NCBI RefSeq assembly: GCF_016863335.1
Contig: NZ_BOOR01000025.1
Location: forward strand, 62,001 to 126,000
DNA length: 64,000 nt
Source: Planotetraspora thailandica
GTDB lineage: Bacteria > Actinomycetota > Actinomycetes > Streptosporangiales > Streptosporangiaceae
Direction of reading: 5' to 3'
Positions 48,456 through 56,749 of the stretch are shown here, piece after piece (the first letter of the stretch is position 1; each line of letters opens with the position of its first letter). The notes under the pieces were generated by a model. It worked only from the letters and a program-made list of their open reading frames with translations, was not told the DNA's origin and made no database searches. A program made the position numbers and the translations under genes.

Positions 48456-49423
48456 CGCTGGTCCTCCTGGTCGGTCTGCGCGAGTACGGTGCCGGTCCCG
48501 GTCAGGGCAAGGAACGCGGCCTCGAGCGGCGGCACCACAGGCCCCAGCTCTCGCAGCGCCACGCCCGCTTGCACGAGCCGCACGACCAGTTCGTCGAGGG
48601 CCGGCACCGGCCCGCGGACGACGACGTCGGCGCCCGGCCCTTGGCCGGAGTCGCGGCCGGGCACGACACGGAGGTCGGGTGTCTCCGACGCCAGCCGGTG
48701 GGCGGTCGCCGGGTCGGAGGTGACCAGCCGGTAGTCGAGCTCGCCGCTCTCGGCGGCGAGCTTGCTCAACGGGCCGGAGAACACGATCCGCCCGGTGGCG
48801 AGGATCGTGACCTCGGAGCACAGCGCGGCGAGGTCGTCCATCCGGTGGCTGGACAGGACCACCGCGGTTCCGCCCGCGGCGAGTTCGGTGATCACGCGGT
48901 GCACGTGGTGCTTGCCGGCGGGGTCCAGGCCGTTGGACGGCTCGTCGAGGACGAGCAGTCGCGGCTTGGTGAGCAGCGCGGCGGCCAGCCCGAGCCGCTG
49001 GCGCATCCCCAGGGAGAAGCCCCGGACGCGGTCGTCGGCGACGTCGGTGAGCCCGACCTGCTCCAGCGCGTCGTCGACGTTGCCGGTGCCCCCGGCGTCG
49101 TACCGGCGCAGGGAGGCCAGGGCCGTGAGGTTCTGTCGAGCGGTGAGCGAGGGATAGAGGCCGGGGCCGTCCACGAAGCCCGCGACACCCTCGGGTACGG
49201 CGAGCGTCCGCCCGACCGTAGTGCCCAGGATCTCGAGGCTGCCGCTGTCCGCGACCGCCAGGCCTAACAGCAGACCGAGGAGCGTCGTCTTGCCCGCGCC
49301 GTTCGGGCCGACCAGGCCGTGGACCTGCCCGCTCCCCACGTCGAGGTCGATGCCGTTGAGCGCGACGACGTCACCGAAGGACTTCGTGATCCCGCGACCC
49401 CGGACTGCGGGGCTCGTGTCCAT
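48452..49423 (-). CDS. ABC transporter ATP-binding protein
   Basis: The 323-residue ATPase has Walker A GPNGAGKTTLLGLLLGL (about 39-55), signature FSLGMRQRLGLAAALL, Walker B LLVLDEPSNGLDP and H-loop SSHRMDDLAALC. A roughly 90-residue C-terminal extension is typical of export or resistance ATPases of the ABC-2 class. ATG 49423 has AAGGGAGA upstream; an in-frame start 30 nt earlier is less likely. It is the first gene of the operon with the permease and phosphoesterases. Confidence 0.92.
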   Translation of the reverse strand: MDTSPAVRGRGITKSFGDVVALNGIDLDVGSGQVHGLVGPNGAGKTTLLGLLLGLAVADSGSLEILGTTVGRTLAVPEGVAGFVDGPGLYPSLTARQNLTALASLRRYDAGGTGNVDDALEQVGLTDVADDRVRGFSLGMRQRLGLAAALLTKPRLLVLDEPSNGLDPAGKHHVHRVITELAAGGTAVVLSSHRMDDLAALCSEVTILATGRIVFSGPLSKLAAESGELDYRLVTSDPATAHRLASETPDLRVVPGRDSGQGPGADVVVRGPVPALDELVVRLVQAGVALRELGPVVPPLEAAFLALTGTGTVLAQTDQEDQR

Positions 49424-49539
49424 GTCGGTCTCCCTTGGCTTGATCTGCAGCACAAAGGAACCTAGAGATCGCGGCTTGCCTCAGTAAGGCGCCAAGTCAA
49501 ACGTTGGGCAAATCCCACTTATCTTATCGTTATTCCATT

Positions 49540-49564
49540 TAACCGGGCGCTAACCTTTCTAACC
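49540..49564 (-). promoter_or_regulatory. GGTTA direct repeats upstream of the ABC/phosphoesterase operon
   Basis: TAACC occurs at 49540-49544, 49551-49555 and 49560-49564, about one helical turn apart. Read on the minus strand, these are GGTTA direct repeats roughly 120-140 bp before the ATPase start. A direct-repeat activator site is possible; they do not match the PhoP box well. Confidence 0.35.
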
Positions 49565-50140
49565 TGGCAATTACCTAATAAACAGAGCGATTGTGTGATT
49601 GCGCAGGTCAGCGCGTTTGCGCCCTTGCACACTACGGTTAACGGAGATGGTGCTCGTCGTGACGGCCGAGTGGCTGCACGCGAGCCCGGGCGTCGTACGG
49701 CAGGTCTGTGCCGAGGTTCAGCAGGGCGAGCCAGGCGCTGCCGCGGGCGGCGTCGTCGGTGCGGGGCTTCGCGAGTCGTACGGCGAGCACGGTGGATCCG
49801 AACGGGTCCCGGACGACCATGCGGCGGCCGTTCCGGGTGCGGCGGCGACGGCCTTCCGGGCGGCGAGGGCGCGGGTGTAGCAGTCTCCTCGCTGCCGCAT
49901 GGGACGGCGAGACATTCAGCCCGTGAAATGGGCGAGGGTTGCGCAATCGGAAATGAGTTGGTCAGAGTCGGCCCGTTAGGCACAACAGCTTCGGTCGGCG
50001 CGGGTCAAATGGCCGCGAGTTTCTGCGAATTGGGCCGGTATCAATGGATCGCCATAACTAAATTCTTTTGATTAATTCTCTTCTGAATCCCTCTGCGGTT
50101 GCCCTTGGAGGGCCTTGAGATGGGGCGAGTGCGTTGACTC

Positions 50141-50263
50141 CGGGTAGGGCCGGCGCGGCATACGCCAAGATCGGGAAGGAAGCCAGAACCTACGCCCTCA
50201 CCCCCGATCAGGTCGCCTCGGCTCAAGACACTCCGATCTTCGCCGTGGGTGGAGATCCTGAGT
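50141..50263 (+). pseudogene. Integrase fragment (tyrosine recombinase C-terminal part)
   Basis: The plus strand encodes GAAYAKIGKEARTYALTPDQ and VAS before degenerating to a stop at about 50263. It aligns at DNA and protein level with GSAYAKIWKQARTYAFTPDQ at 55909, which precedes the RHAAVS catalytic box of a tyrosine recombinase. This copy has lost the catalytic region. Confidence 0.65.
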
Positions 50264-50640
50264 GACAGGTTCCGGGTCCGGCCTGACGACAAACCGGAGC
50301 AGTTGGCGCAAGATCTTTTCATCGATAATCCGGCGACTGCATTGCCGGACTTGCTCGAGGCCGCCCAACGCGACCTGCTCGGTTTCATGCATGTCGCGGA
50401 AACCTGGGCCTTGCAGGTCGTCCCCGATCACGCGTCCGCTCTGATGGAGCGGCTCGACGAATGCTTCGATGTCCGTTCTGCACCTAGGATCCTCGCTGAA
50501 TGGGATCCCCGCTGGACGGGATCTCCGCTGGATGATCACGTCCGCAGCCGGGCCGGCCTACTGCCGTGGTGGGAACCGCAGGCGAGGCGATCGTGGCAGG
50601 CGGAGGCGTATTACGGAGAACGGCACAGGGGTGATTTTTG
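50249..50640 (+). pseudogene. Possible gene remnant of unknown function
   Basis: An open frame from GTG 50249 reads EILSDRFRVRPDDKPEQLAQ, then LLEAAQRDLLGFMHVAETWA, with plausible codon choice. It has no recognised family, and beyond about 50640 it overlaps a more convincing lipoprotein gene in another frame. It may be a truncated gene left by insertion or deletion. Confidence 0.25.
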
Positions 50641-51135
50641 GTACGCGCTGACCTCGTCCGTACGGCCACTGCACTGCTCTTTTCGCTGGCCCTCGTCAGC
50701 GGATGCGGCAGCGATGTGGTGGACTCCTCGGGTAGCAGGAGCGCCGCGAATCGGCCGACGCATTCGACGATCCAGCGGGACAAGAAGCCCATACTGGAAC
50801 GATTTCCGAAGCTTGGGAACGTCACTGACATCGAATGGGACGAGGTTCCGCTCGGCTCGGCCTCCTCGCGCATACCCGGTCCCACCGACTACCGCGTCTC
50901 CGGCGTGGCACATTTCGCTAAGGAGGACGTCCGGCGACTCCAGCAGGACTACGACTGGGCGCCGGCCAAGAAGCCGCCGGCCGTCGTGGAGAGCATCGCG
51001 CCATTCGTGCCAAAGGGGGCGGCCTGGAAGGTGAACAAAGAGTTCACCTCCGAGGTCACCGGCGACATCTACACGGCGAGGTTCCATTTCGATCCCCAAG
51101 GCGGGATGATCGTCTTCGACATAGAGATTTCATAG
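50638..51135 (+). CDS. Putative lipoprotein
   Basis: The 165-residue protein starts at TTG 50638 about 7 bp after AGGGG. It has a lipoprotein signal peptide: basic MVRADLVR, hydrophobic TATALLFSLAL, lipobox LVSGC with Cys at about residue 23. The mature part is hydrophilic with KDVRRLQQDYDW-like charged helices and an Asp/Glu-rich ending FDPQGGMIVFDIEIS. No family is recognised. It is isolated in the decayed region and may be cargo of a former element. Confidence 0.65.
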   Translation: MVRADLVRTATALLFSLALVSGCGSDVVDSSGSRSAANRPTHSTIQRDKKPILERFPKLGNVTDIEWDEVPLGSASSRIPGPTDYRVSGVAHFAKEDVRRLQQDYDWAPAKKPPAVVESIAPFVPKGAAWKVNKEFTSEVTGDIYTARFHFDPQGGMIVFDIEIS

Positions 51136-51540
51136 GTCGCGTCTTCCTGAACGCCAGCTGAAGGCTTGTCCCGAGTCGTTGGCGGACGGGGTGATCGCCC
51201 GCTACCTCGGCCATTTGCGGCGAGCAACTATGAGCAGGCCCTTGATGATCGCCCCGGAGCTGGAGAGCTCTCGCCGAAGGGCAAATCCGTCGATATCCCC
51301 GCTACGCTGCCGTACGCTTCTCGAGCCGCCGCGTTCAAATGCTGAATGGGAGTTCAGGCCAACGCTCGTGCGTTCGGTTTCCCGGTGGGGTGAGCCGGTT
51401 CGAGTCCGGTAGTTCGCGGCGGCGCGGTGCTGCGAGCGGCGAGTGTGTTGGTTATGGCGTAGCTGATCTTGGGGCAGGTCCGGTTTCGATGGCGGTCGTA
51501 CTACGGCCTGATCGCATCGATGCCGTTTCAAGGAGTCACC
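51136..51540. other. Intergenic region with tRNA-T-arm-like sequence
   Basis: I see no gene. GCCGGTTCGAGTCCGGT (about 51394-51410) could fold as a tRNA T-arm but lacks the rest of a tRNA. It might be an attachment-site remnant or chance. The last 60 bp hold the ribosome-binding site of the broken regulator. Confidence 0.4.
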
Positions 51541-51890
51541 ATGGCCCGCCCCCGCACCGCCGCCAGGACCGTGGAGCACCCCGACCTGTCGGAGGTTTCG
51601 CTGCAGCAGGTCCTGGAGGCGTTGGTGGATCCGGTCCGGCGCATGGTGGTGTCCCAGCTGGCCCGTGCGGGCGAGGACAAGAACTGCGGCACCTTCGACG
51701 CGCCGGTGTCGGTCTCGACGCTCACCCACCACCTCAACGTGCTGCGCGAGCCGGCGTGATCCGGCAGTACTACAGGGGGACAGCGAAGATGAACACGCTG
51801 CGCACGGATGAGATGGAAGGGCAGTTCCCCGGCTTGCTGTCGGCCGTGGTGGCCGCATCCGCCGCGGAGCCCGAGACGGGCGCGGCCTGA
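51541..51890 (+). pseudogene. ArsR-type regulator, frameshifted
   Basis: ATG 51541 follows AAGGAGTCACC. The frame reads SLQQVLEALVDPVRRMVVSQ, then VSVSTLTHHLNVLRE before stopping at 51759. Adding one base near 51750 (GAG-CCGGCG to GAGGCCGGCG) restores AGVIRQYYRGTAKMNTLRTD and a normal C-terminus ending at 51890. So a single-base deletion separates the helix-turn-helix from its wing and tail. The intact family controls adjacent MDR oxidoreductases, exactly the gene found downstream. The defect could also be a sequencing error. Confidence 0.8.
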
Positions 51891-52044
51891 GGTAGCACGG
51901 TGGACGCCGCTCGCCGGCCGATGAAGCACATATTTCGATGGCGATCAAAATTTGACGTCTATCGAACCTTGGGTGCAATGTGGGCGTGAGCACCGAGCTG
52001 ATTCGGTGCGCTTCCCCGATCCCCGCCCCTAGGACGGATACGCC

Positions 52045-53052
52045 ATGGCAAGACTTGTACAGTTCGACCGGCTCGGCGGCCCTGAGGTCCTGACCCTCCG
52101 CGACATGGAGGTGGGCGCTCCGGGAGCTGGAGAGGTGCAGATCCGCGTCGATGCGATCGGCCTGAACCGGGCCGAAATCATGTACCGCGAGGGCGTCTAC
52201 TTCGACAAGCCGGTCTTCCCCTCCAGGCTCGGCTACGAGGCGGCAGGTGTGGTCGAGGCGGTCGGCGAGGGAGTGGGCGGCTTCGCCGAGGGCGACCTGG
52301 TCGCTGTCGTGCCAGCGTTCCGGCAGAGCAAGTACGGCACCTACGGCGACCACGTCATCGTTCCTGCCGCCGCCGTCGTTCCCCGCCCGGCAGACGTCGA
52401 CCCCGTGCAGGCCGCCGCCGTGTGGATGGCCTACATCACCGCTTACGGACCCCTCGTCGAGTCCGGCCAGGTGCGTCCTGGCGACTATGTCCTGATCACT
52501 GCGGCCTCCAGTAGCGTCGGGCTGGCCGCCATCCAGATCGCCCGCCACATCGGCGCGATCCCCGTCGCCACCACGCGCGGCGCCGGCAAGAAGCAGCGCC
52601 TCCTGGACGCCGGCGCTGCCCATGTCATCGCCACCGACGAGGAGGACCTTCCTGCCCGCGTCAAGGAGATCACCGGCGGCGAAGGCGTGCGCCTGGCCTT
52701 CGACCCGATCGCCGGCCCCGGCGTCGAGACCATCGCCCAGGGCATCGCCCCCGGCGGCAGCCTGGTCGTCTACGGCGCTCTCGACCCTCGCCCCACCCCG
52801 CTGCCCAACGCGCACTCCTACCCGGAACTGACCAGCAGCACCTACAGCATGAGGGCGATCACCACGAACCCCGAACGCCTGCGCCGCGCCGTCGCCTTCG
52901 TCAACGCGGGGCTCGCCTCGGGATCCTTCACCCCGATCATCGACCGCACCTTCGACCTCGCGGACATCGCCGAGGCCCACCGCTACATGGAGGCCAACGG
53001 CCAGGTCGGCAAGATCGTCGTCACCGTCGCCCACGACGACGTGACGTCGTGA
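52045..53052 (+). CDS. MDR-family oxidoreductase (quinone-oxidoreductase-like)
   Basis: The 335-residue medium-chain dehydrogenase/reductase has a GroES-like N-domain (MARLVQFDRLGGPEVLTLRD) and the nucleotide-binding segment VLITAASSSVGLAAIQIARH near residue 155. The GGEGVRLAFDPIAGPG segment follows. There is no catalytic-zinc GHE motif, so a quinone or enone reductase is more likely than an alcohol dehydrogenase. It lies 154 bp downstream of the broken ArsR-type regulator, which probably used to repress it, so expression may now be constitutive. Confidence 0.9.
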   Translation: MARLVQFDRLGGPEVLTLRDMEVGAPGAGEVQIRVDAIGLNRAEIMYREGVYFDKPVFPSRLGYEAAGVVEAVGEGVGGFAEGDLVAVVPAFRQSKYGTYGDHVIVPAAAVVPRPADVDPVQAAAVWMAYITAYGPLVESGQVRPGDYVLITAASSSVGLAAIQIARHIGAIPVATTRGAGKKQRLLDAGAAHVIATDEEDLPARVKEITGGEGVRLAFDPIAGPGVETIAQGIAPGGSLVVYGALDPRPTPLPNAHSYPELTSSTYSMRAITTNPERLRRAVAFVNAGLASGSFTPIIDRTFDLADIAEAHRYMEANGQVGKIVVTVAHDDVTS

Positions 53053-53298
53053 ACCGGCCTGATGCGAACGCCGGGCCGTCCGTGGAGAGGTCCACGCGCC
53101 TGACCAAGACCGCCATCAACGATGGCTACCTCGACAGCTGACCCGCGTGCGCCCGCCGGACCGACGCGACTCTCCGGCGGGCACACCACCGCGCTTGCTC
53201 ACGGAGGAGTCGCGCCATGCCGAGCATCGCCGGTCACTCGGTCGGCAACTGTCCTCATCGGCCTGAGCAGCGCCCTACCACCTGATATCGAGGGACCT

Positions 53299-53961
53299 AT
53301 GGACACCCGCACTGTTCGCCAGACGCACGTCACGCTGCCCCAGTTCGATGATGACCTCACCGAGGTCGCGTCACTGGACGAGGATGACCGGCTCGTCGAG
53401 TTCACCTACGGCGGTGCACGTCTGCGCGAGCTGTCCCTGTCGGGGATCAACCTCATGGGCGGTCGCATCACCGACGTCTCCACGCGGCGGGCGCAGCTGG
53501 ACAACCTGCACCTCAACTCGGTGGAGCTGTCCGGATGTGACCTGTCCGGCCTGCACTGGTCGGACAGCAAGCTGAGTCGTGTCGTCTTCACCGACTGCAA
53601 GCTTCTCGGGGCTGCCCTGGACGGCATCGTCCTCGACGACGTGATTTTCGACCTGTGCAAGCTCGACTACGCAACGCTTACCCATGTCCCTGCCGCGGGC
53701 CCGGTCATCTTCTCGTCCTGCTCGCTGAGGGAGACGGCATTCACCGCGCCGGACCTCAGCGGCGCGGCCTTCGACGGCTGCGAGATGCACGCAACGGAGT
53801 TCAACGGTGGTTCCTACCGTGACTGCGATCTCCGTGGCAACGACCTCAGGAGCATACGCGGGGTCGCCTCGCTCAAGAAGGTCATCGTCAGCCAGCCCCA
53901 ACTCCAGGACCTTGCCCAGGCGCTCGCCGCCGAGCTGGAGGTCACCTTCGGCGAGGACTAG
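53299..53961 (+). CDS. Pentapeptide-repeat protein
   Basis: The 220-residue protein carries tandem A(D/N)LXX-type pentapeptides from about residue 35 to 190: LRELSLSGINLMGGRITDVS, LDNLHLNSVELSGCDLSGLH, LSGAAFDGCEMHATEFNGGS and YRDCDLRGNDLRSIRG are examples. These form a right-handed quadrilateral beta helix. Some family members (Qnr, MfpA) mimic DNA and protect gyrase from quinolones, but the family is broad and no specific role can be claimed. ATG 53299 has GAGGGA upstream. Confidence 0.88.
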   Translation: MDTRTVRQTHVTLPQFDDDLTEVASLDEDDRLVEFTYGGARLRELSLSGINLMGGRITDVSTRRAQLDNLHLNSVELSGCDLSGLHWSDSKLSRVVFTDCKLLGAALDGIVLDDVIFDLCKLDYATLTHVPAAGPVIFSSCSLRETAFTAPDLSGAAFDGCEMHATEFNGGSYRDCDLRGNDLRSIRGVASLKKVIVSQPQLQDLAQALAAELEVTFGED

Positions 53962-54130
53962 CCCGTCCCCGGCCTGTCGACTTGGAGACCATCGTGGGCT
54001 TACGCATGCTGTTTGACCAGTTCGACGACATTCAGGGCCGCATCGATACCAGCGGCGTCGGCCAAGCCGGCGACGCCTCTGCCTCAACTTCGGCCCCGGG
54101 ACCCGCTACCTGATGTCGGTGACCGGTACA

Positions 54131-54331
54131 TCACGGAGATCTGCCGTACGCTGCGTTGCGGCTTCGACCGGTGCTGCGTTGCTCGTAGTCGGCTCCGCAA
54201 ACGCTGTCTGCCTCGGCAGACATCGACGCCTGGGCCATGGTCTTCACCATGGATCGCAACAGATCCGGATCCCCGGCCTCGATCTGCCTCGCGAGCCACG
54301 CGGCAGGGTCCACACTGTCGTTCACGGCCAT
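54131..54331 (-). mobile_element. IS256-family transposase fragment
   Basis: From ATG 54331 the minus strand encodes MAVNDSVDPAAWLARQIEAG, then DLLRSMVKTMAQASMSAEAD and SVCGADYEQRS. This is the typical opening of IS256-type (mutator) transposases. The frame then breaks and the catalytic DDE part is missing. No terminal inverted repeats are seen. Confidence 0.75.
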
Positions 54332-54460
54332 CGCTTTCTTCTCCTTCGATCTTGATGTCGCAATCACGAAGGATCACGCGATGGCCGTACTCATTTCACG
54401 ACGCCACGCCTCTATCAGCGGAAACTCTTACACCACACCTGTGGACGCGACCGCGGCGTC

Positions 54461-54655
54461 ATGGACGTGATGCGAGTCAACTGGGACGAGCCGTCGCATG
54501 TGCAGACAGGCATTCGGGTCTCGTCTGCAGAGGAGTTGACCGCGACCCTGGATCGGCTCGTCGGGTCAGCGGCAGCGGAGATCCCAACCTGGGTCCGTGC
54601 TGTCGAAGATCTCGACGATGAACGACCCCGGCCGGCCGTTGTCGAATCGGCTTGA
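54461..54655 (+). CDS. Short ORF resembling an immunity-protein N-terminus
   Basis: The 64-residue frame MDVMRVNWDEPSHVQTGIRV, SSAEELTATLDRLVG matches the look of Imm1-type immunity proteins, which begin with a short strand and a 'SxEELxxxLDRL' helix. It ends early, so it is either truncated or unrelated. No cognate toxin is visible. Confidence 0.35.
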   Translation: MDVMRVNWDEPSHVQTGIRVSSAEELTATLDRLVGSAAAEIPTWVRAVEDLDDERPRPAVVESA

Positions 54656-54709
54656 ATGCTTGGGGCTCACGGCCCGGATTCGTCTCCTGCCTGGAGGTGG
54701 TGAAGCAGG

Positions 54710-55657
54710 TTAGATGAGAGCGGAGACGAGCTGCCTTGTGGTTTCGGCGATCAGGGATTCTTTAGGCGGGGTGTCGTATCCGGATCGGTCGGACATGATG
54801 GCCACCACGAGCGGGGCGGAGTGGGGCGGCCACACGATGGCGATGTCGTTGGCCCTGCCGTAGTCGCCGGTTCCGGTCTTATCAGCCACCGTCCATCCCT
54901 TGGGAAGCCCGGCCCGGATGCGTTTGGCGCCGGTGGTGTTGCGTTCGAGCCAGTCTTTGAGCAGGGCGCGTTTGTCGGCGGTCAGCGCGTCACCAAGCAC
55001 GAGCTTTTGGTAGTCGGCGGCGATGGCCCGGGGAGTGGTGGTGTCGTGCGGGTCCTGTGGGCGGTCTCTGTTCAACTCGGGCTCGTAGTGGTCCATGCGG
55101 CTGATGGTGTCTCCGAGTCCGCGCAGGTAGGCGGTCAACTGCGCCGGACCGCCGATGTCGCGCATCAGCAGGTTGCCGGCCGTGCCGTCGCTGTAGCGGA
55201 TGGCGGCATCACACAGTTGCCTGATGGTCATTCCGGCCGCGATGTGATCTTTGGTGATCGGCGAGATGGAGTTGACGTCGGCCCCGGTGTAGGTGACGCG
55301 CTTGTCCAGGTGACCGAGTGGGTTTCGGTGCAAGACCGCCGCCGCGGCGAGTGTCTTGAAGGTGGAGCAGAACGCGAAACGCTCGTCCGCGCGATAGGCC
55401 ACCGTGGCGCCGGTACCGGTTGCCAGGGCGTACACGCCCAGACGGGCACCGTGCTTGCGTTCGAGCGCCGCGAACCGCGAACTGTCCAGGGAATTGGCGG
55501 GGCTGCGAACCGGCGTCGGGGTGCTGGCTGAGCGGCGAACCGGAGCCGGGGATGCCCCGGGGGCTGAGCGACCACCAGCGTCGCACCCCGCCAGCGGCAG
55601 GAGAACTGCGGCTACCAGCAAGGCACGGCGAGACGGGCCGGACTGCTCAAAAGACAT
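54710..55657 (-). CDS. Class A beta-lactamase, lipoprotein
   Basis: The 315-residue serine beta-lactamase has a lipoprotein signal (lipobox LAGC, Cys25), a Pro/Ser-rich linker to about residue 57, then the catalytic domain. Active-site elements are S98-x-x-K101 (CSTFK), S156-D-G158 (the SDN box as SDG, common in actinomycetes), the omega-loop E192-x-E-L-N196 (EPELN) and KTGTGDYG. All catalytic residues are intact, so hydrolysis of penicillins or cephalosporins outside the membrane is likely. It sits in a mobile-element-rich zone but has normal base composition. Confidence 0.95.
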   Translation of the reverse strand: MSFEQSGPSRRALLVAAVLLPLAGCDAGGRSAPGASPAPVRRSASTPTPVRSPANSLDSSRFAALERKHGARLGVYALATGTGATVAYRADERFAFCSTFKTLAAAAVLHRNPLGHLDKRVTYTGADVNSISPITKDHIAAGMTIRQLCDAAIRYSDGTAGNLLMRDIGGPAQLTAYLRGLGDTISRMDHYEPELNRDRPQDPHDTTTPRAIAADYQKLVLGDALTADKRALLKDWLERNTTGAKRIRAGLPKGWTVADKTGTGDYGRANDIAIVWPPHSAPLVVAIMSDRSGYDTPPKESLIAETTRQLVSALI

Positions 55658-55839
55658 TTGGTAGGTACCCGCTTCATTTGCCCGGAGCTCTACGCGATCA
55701 CGGACCTCAAGCTAACGCACACCACCGACATCCGCTCGAACCACAGCCGATCTCCCGGCCGACCGTCGCCCCGTTCCCTCGCCGGAGATCGCAACGGCCC
55801 TGCGCTCGCTCGAAGCGGCTTCGTTGCCGTTGACGGCGC

Positions 55840-56038
55840 TGGAGGATGCCAAGAATGCCGGACTAAGGACGGCCGGCTCTTTCGCACGAGTACGGGCGGC
55901 GTGATCGCCGGCTCGGCGTACGCCAAGATCTGGAAGCAAGCCAGGACCTACGCGTTCACACCTGATCAGATTGCCTCGCCACTTGCGGCGAGGCCGTACG
56001 ACCTGCGCCACGCGGCCGTGTCCCTCTGGCTTCAACGC
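55840..56038 (+). pseudogene. Integrase (tyrosine recombinase) catalytic-domain fragment
   Basis: The plus strand encodes KDGRLFRTSTGGVIAGSAYA, KIWKQARTYAFTPDQIASPL and ARPYDLRHAAVSLWLQR. This includes the R-H-x-x-x-S box of actinomycete integrases. The N-terminal two thirds are absent. After about 56038 the sequence switches to an inverted segment encoding the missing C-terminus. The fragment lies 283 bp from the 3' end of a tRNA gene, a usual integration target. Confidence 0.75.
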
Positions 56039-56115
56039 CCATCGATGCACTTGGCGTAGACCCTGAGCATCACGTCCAGGGCGTGACCGGCGGATTTCTC
56101 GCCCCAGGTCTCGGA
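56036..56115 (-). pseudogene. Inverted C-terminal piece of the same integrase type
   Basis: The minus strand reads GEKSAGHALDVMLRVYAKCI DGR in two parts, ending near 56036. It is the typical integrase ending (GHSxDVxLRVYAKCxDG), carrying the catalytic His and Tyr. It abuts the plus-strand catalytic fragment head to head, so the gene tail is inverted relative to its body. Confidence 0.7.
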
Positions 56116-56320
56116 TCGCTCCTGGACCCTGGGGCGTTCTGCGGGTGGAGTCTCATCCCGCAGAGGTCTACGAACCGCAACACGACCTGCGGAAACGTGA
56201 CCAGCATCATCCCGTGAACGGCGACAAACCGCGGCTCTCGGTGACCTACGGCTGCATCCCAGCGAAATCACGATCAAGAGAGAAACCACAGCTCAGGCGA
56301 CTATCCCTGATCAAACTGAG

Positions 56321-56394
56321 TAGGGCGGGTGGGACTTGAACCCACGACCCACGGATTATGAGTCCGATGCTCTGACCGGCTGAGCTACCGCCCC
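56321..56394 (-). tRNA. tRNA-Met (CAT anticodon, elongator type)
   Basis: The 74-nt cloverleaf reads from 56394: acceptor GGGGCGG, D-stem GCTC/GAGC, anticodon loop CTCATAA, variable GGGTC, T-arm GTGGG-TTCAAGT-CCCAC, then CCGCCCT-A. Position 1-72 is a G-T pair and 27-43 a T-T mismatch; the other stems pair. CCA is not encoded. The A-rich 3' loop base and elongator-like D-arm favour tRNA-Met over initiator; tRNA-Ile2 (lysidine-modified CAT) is the other possibility. Confidence 0.9.
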
Positions 56395-56749
56395 GCAATG
56401 GAGGAGTCTCTCACAACTTAGACCCTCCGTGGATCGTCCCAACGGAGGATCCCGAGTGATCGTCATCGGATCCGTGGATGCAGCCTTCGTCCTCAATAGT
56501 GCGCTGACGGCCCGGACGGCCCGCAGCACGGCTTGGCCGTACGGGAGAACGCGTGCCGATCATCGAATCGGAAACACCTGGCGCGGGCCATCGGCCGGCC
56601 AGGCGGGTGCCGCGGTGAAGGTTCAGCCTGGGTGATCGACGCCAAGAACGCCCCATCGCACGGCCTGTACGGCGTATGCCTGGGCGTTATGTGGCAAATG
56701 CTCGGGTACGGCATGAAATGACTCTTGCAGTTAATCCGGGAGGTTTGCT
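56395..56749. other. Intergenic region upstream of the sugar-binding lipoprotein
   Basis: No gene recognised. It contains the upstream region of the tRNA on one side and a GGGAGG ribosome-binding site at its right end. No clear repeats. Confidence 0.5.

Larger units (their letters stand above)
49424..50637. other. Gene-poor, decayed region left of the lipoprotein
   Basis: 49424-49640 is AT-rich and holds the promoter region of the ABC operon, with three direct GGTTA/TAACC elements at 49540, 49551 and 49560. 49640-49950 has no convincing gene, though the minus strand reads MVVRDPFGSTVLAVRLAKPR as a possible gene remnant. 50141-50263 is an integrase remnant. From 50249 an open frame (EILSDRFRVRPDDKPEQLAQ) runs on the plus strand but collides with the lipoprotein gene. 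Confidence 0.6.
53962..54709. other. Decayed region between pentapeptide gene and beta-lactamase
   Basis: Holds an IS256-family transposase N-terminal remnant (54131-54331) and a short frame at 54461-54655. No intact gene is visible. 53962-54120 contains a gene-like but unrecognised stretch. Confidence 0.6.
55658..56320. other. Element junction region between beta-lactamase and tRNA-Met
   Basis: Holds integrase pieces in both orientations (described separately) and unrecognised sequence at 55658-55830 and 56120-56320. No intact gene. Confidence 0.6.

Noticed and set aside
50249-51034. A 261-residue gene overlapping the lipoprotein
   Set aside because: Beyond about 50640 it competes with a frame that has a proper signal peptide and lipobox. 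At most the first part is a remnant.
51394-51410. A tRNA gene near 51.4 kb
   Set aside because: Only a T-arm-like stem-loop is present. No anticodon arm or acceptor stem can be folded around it.
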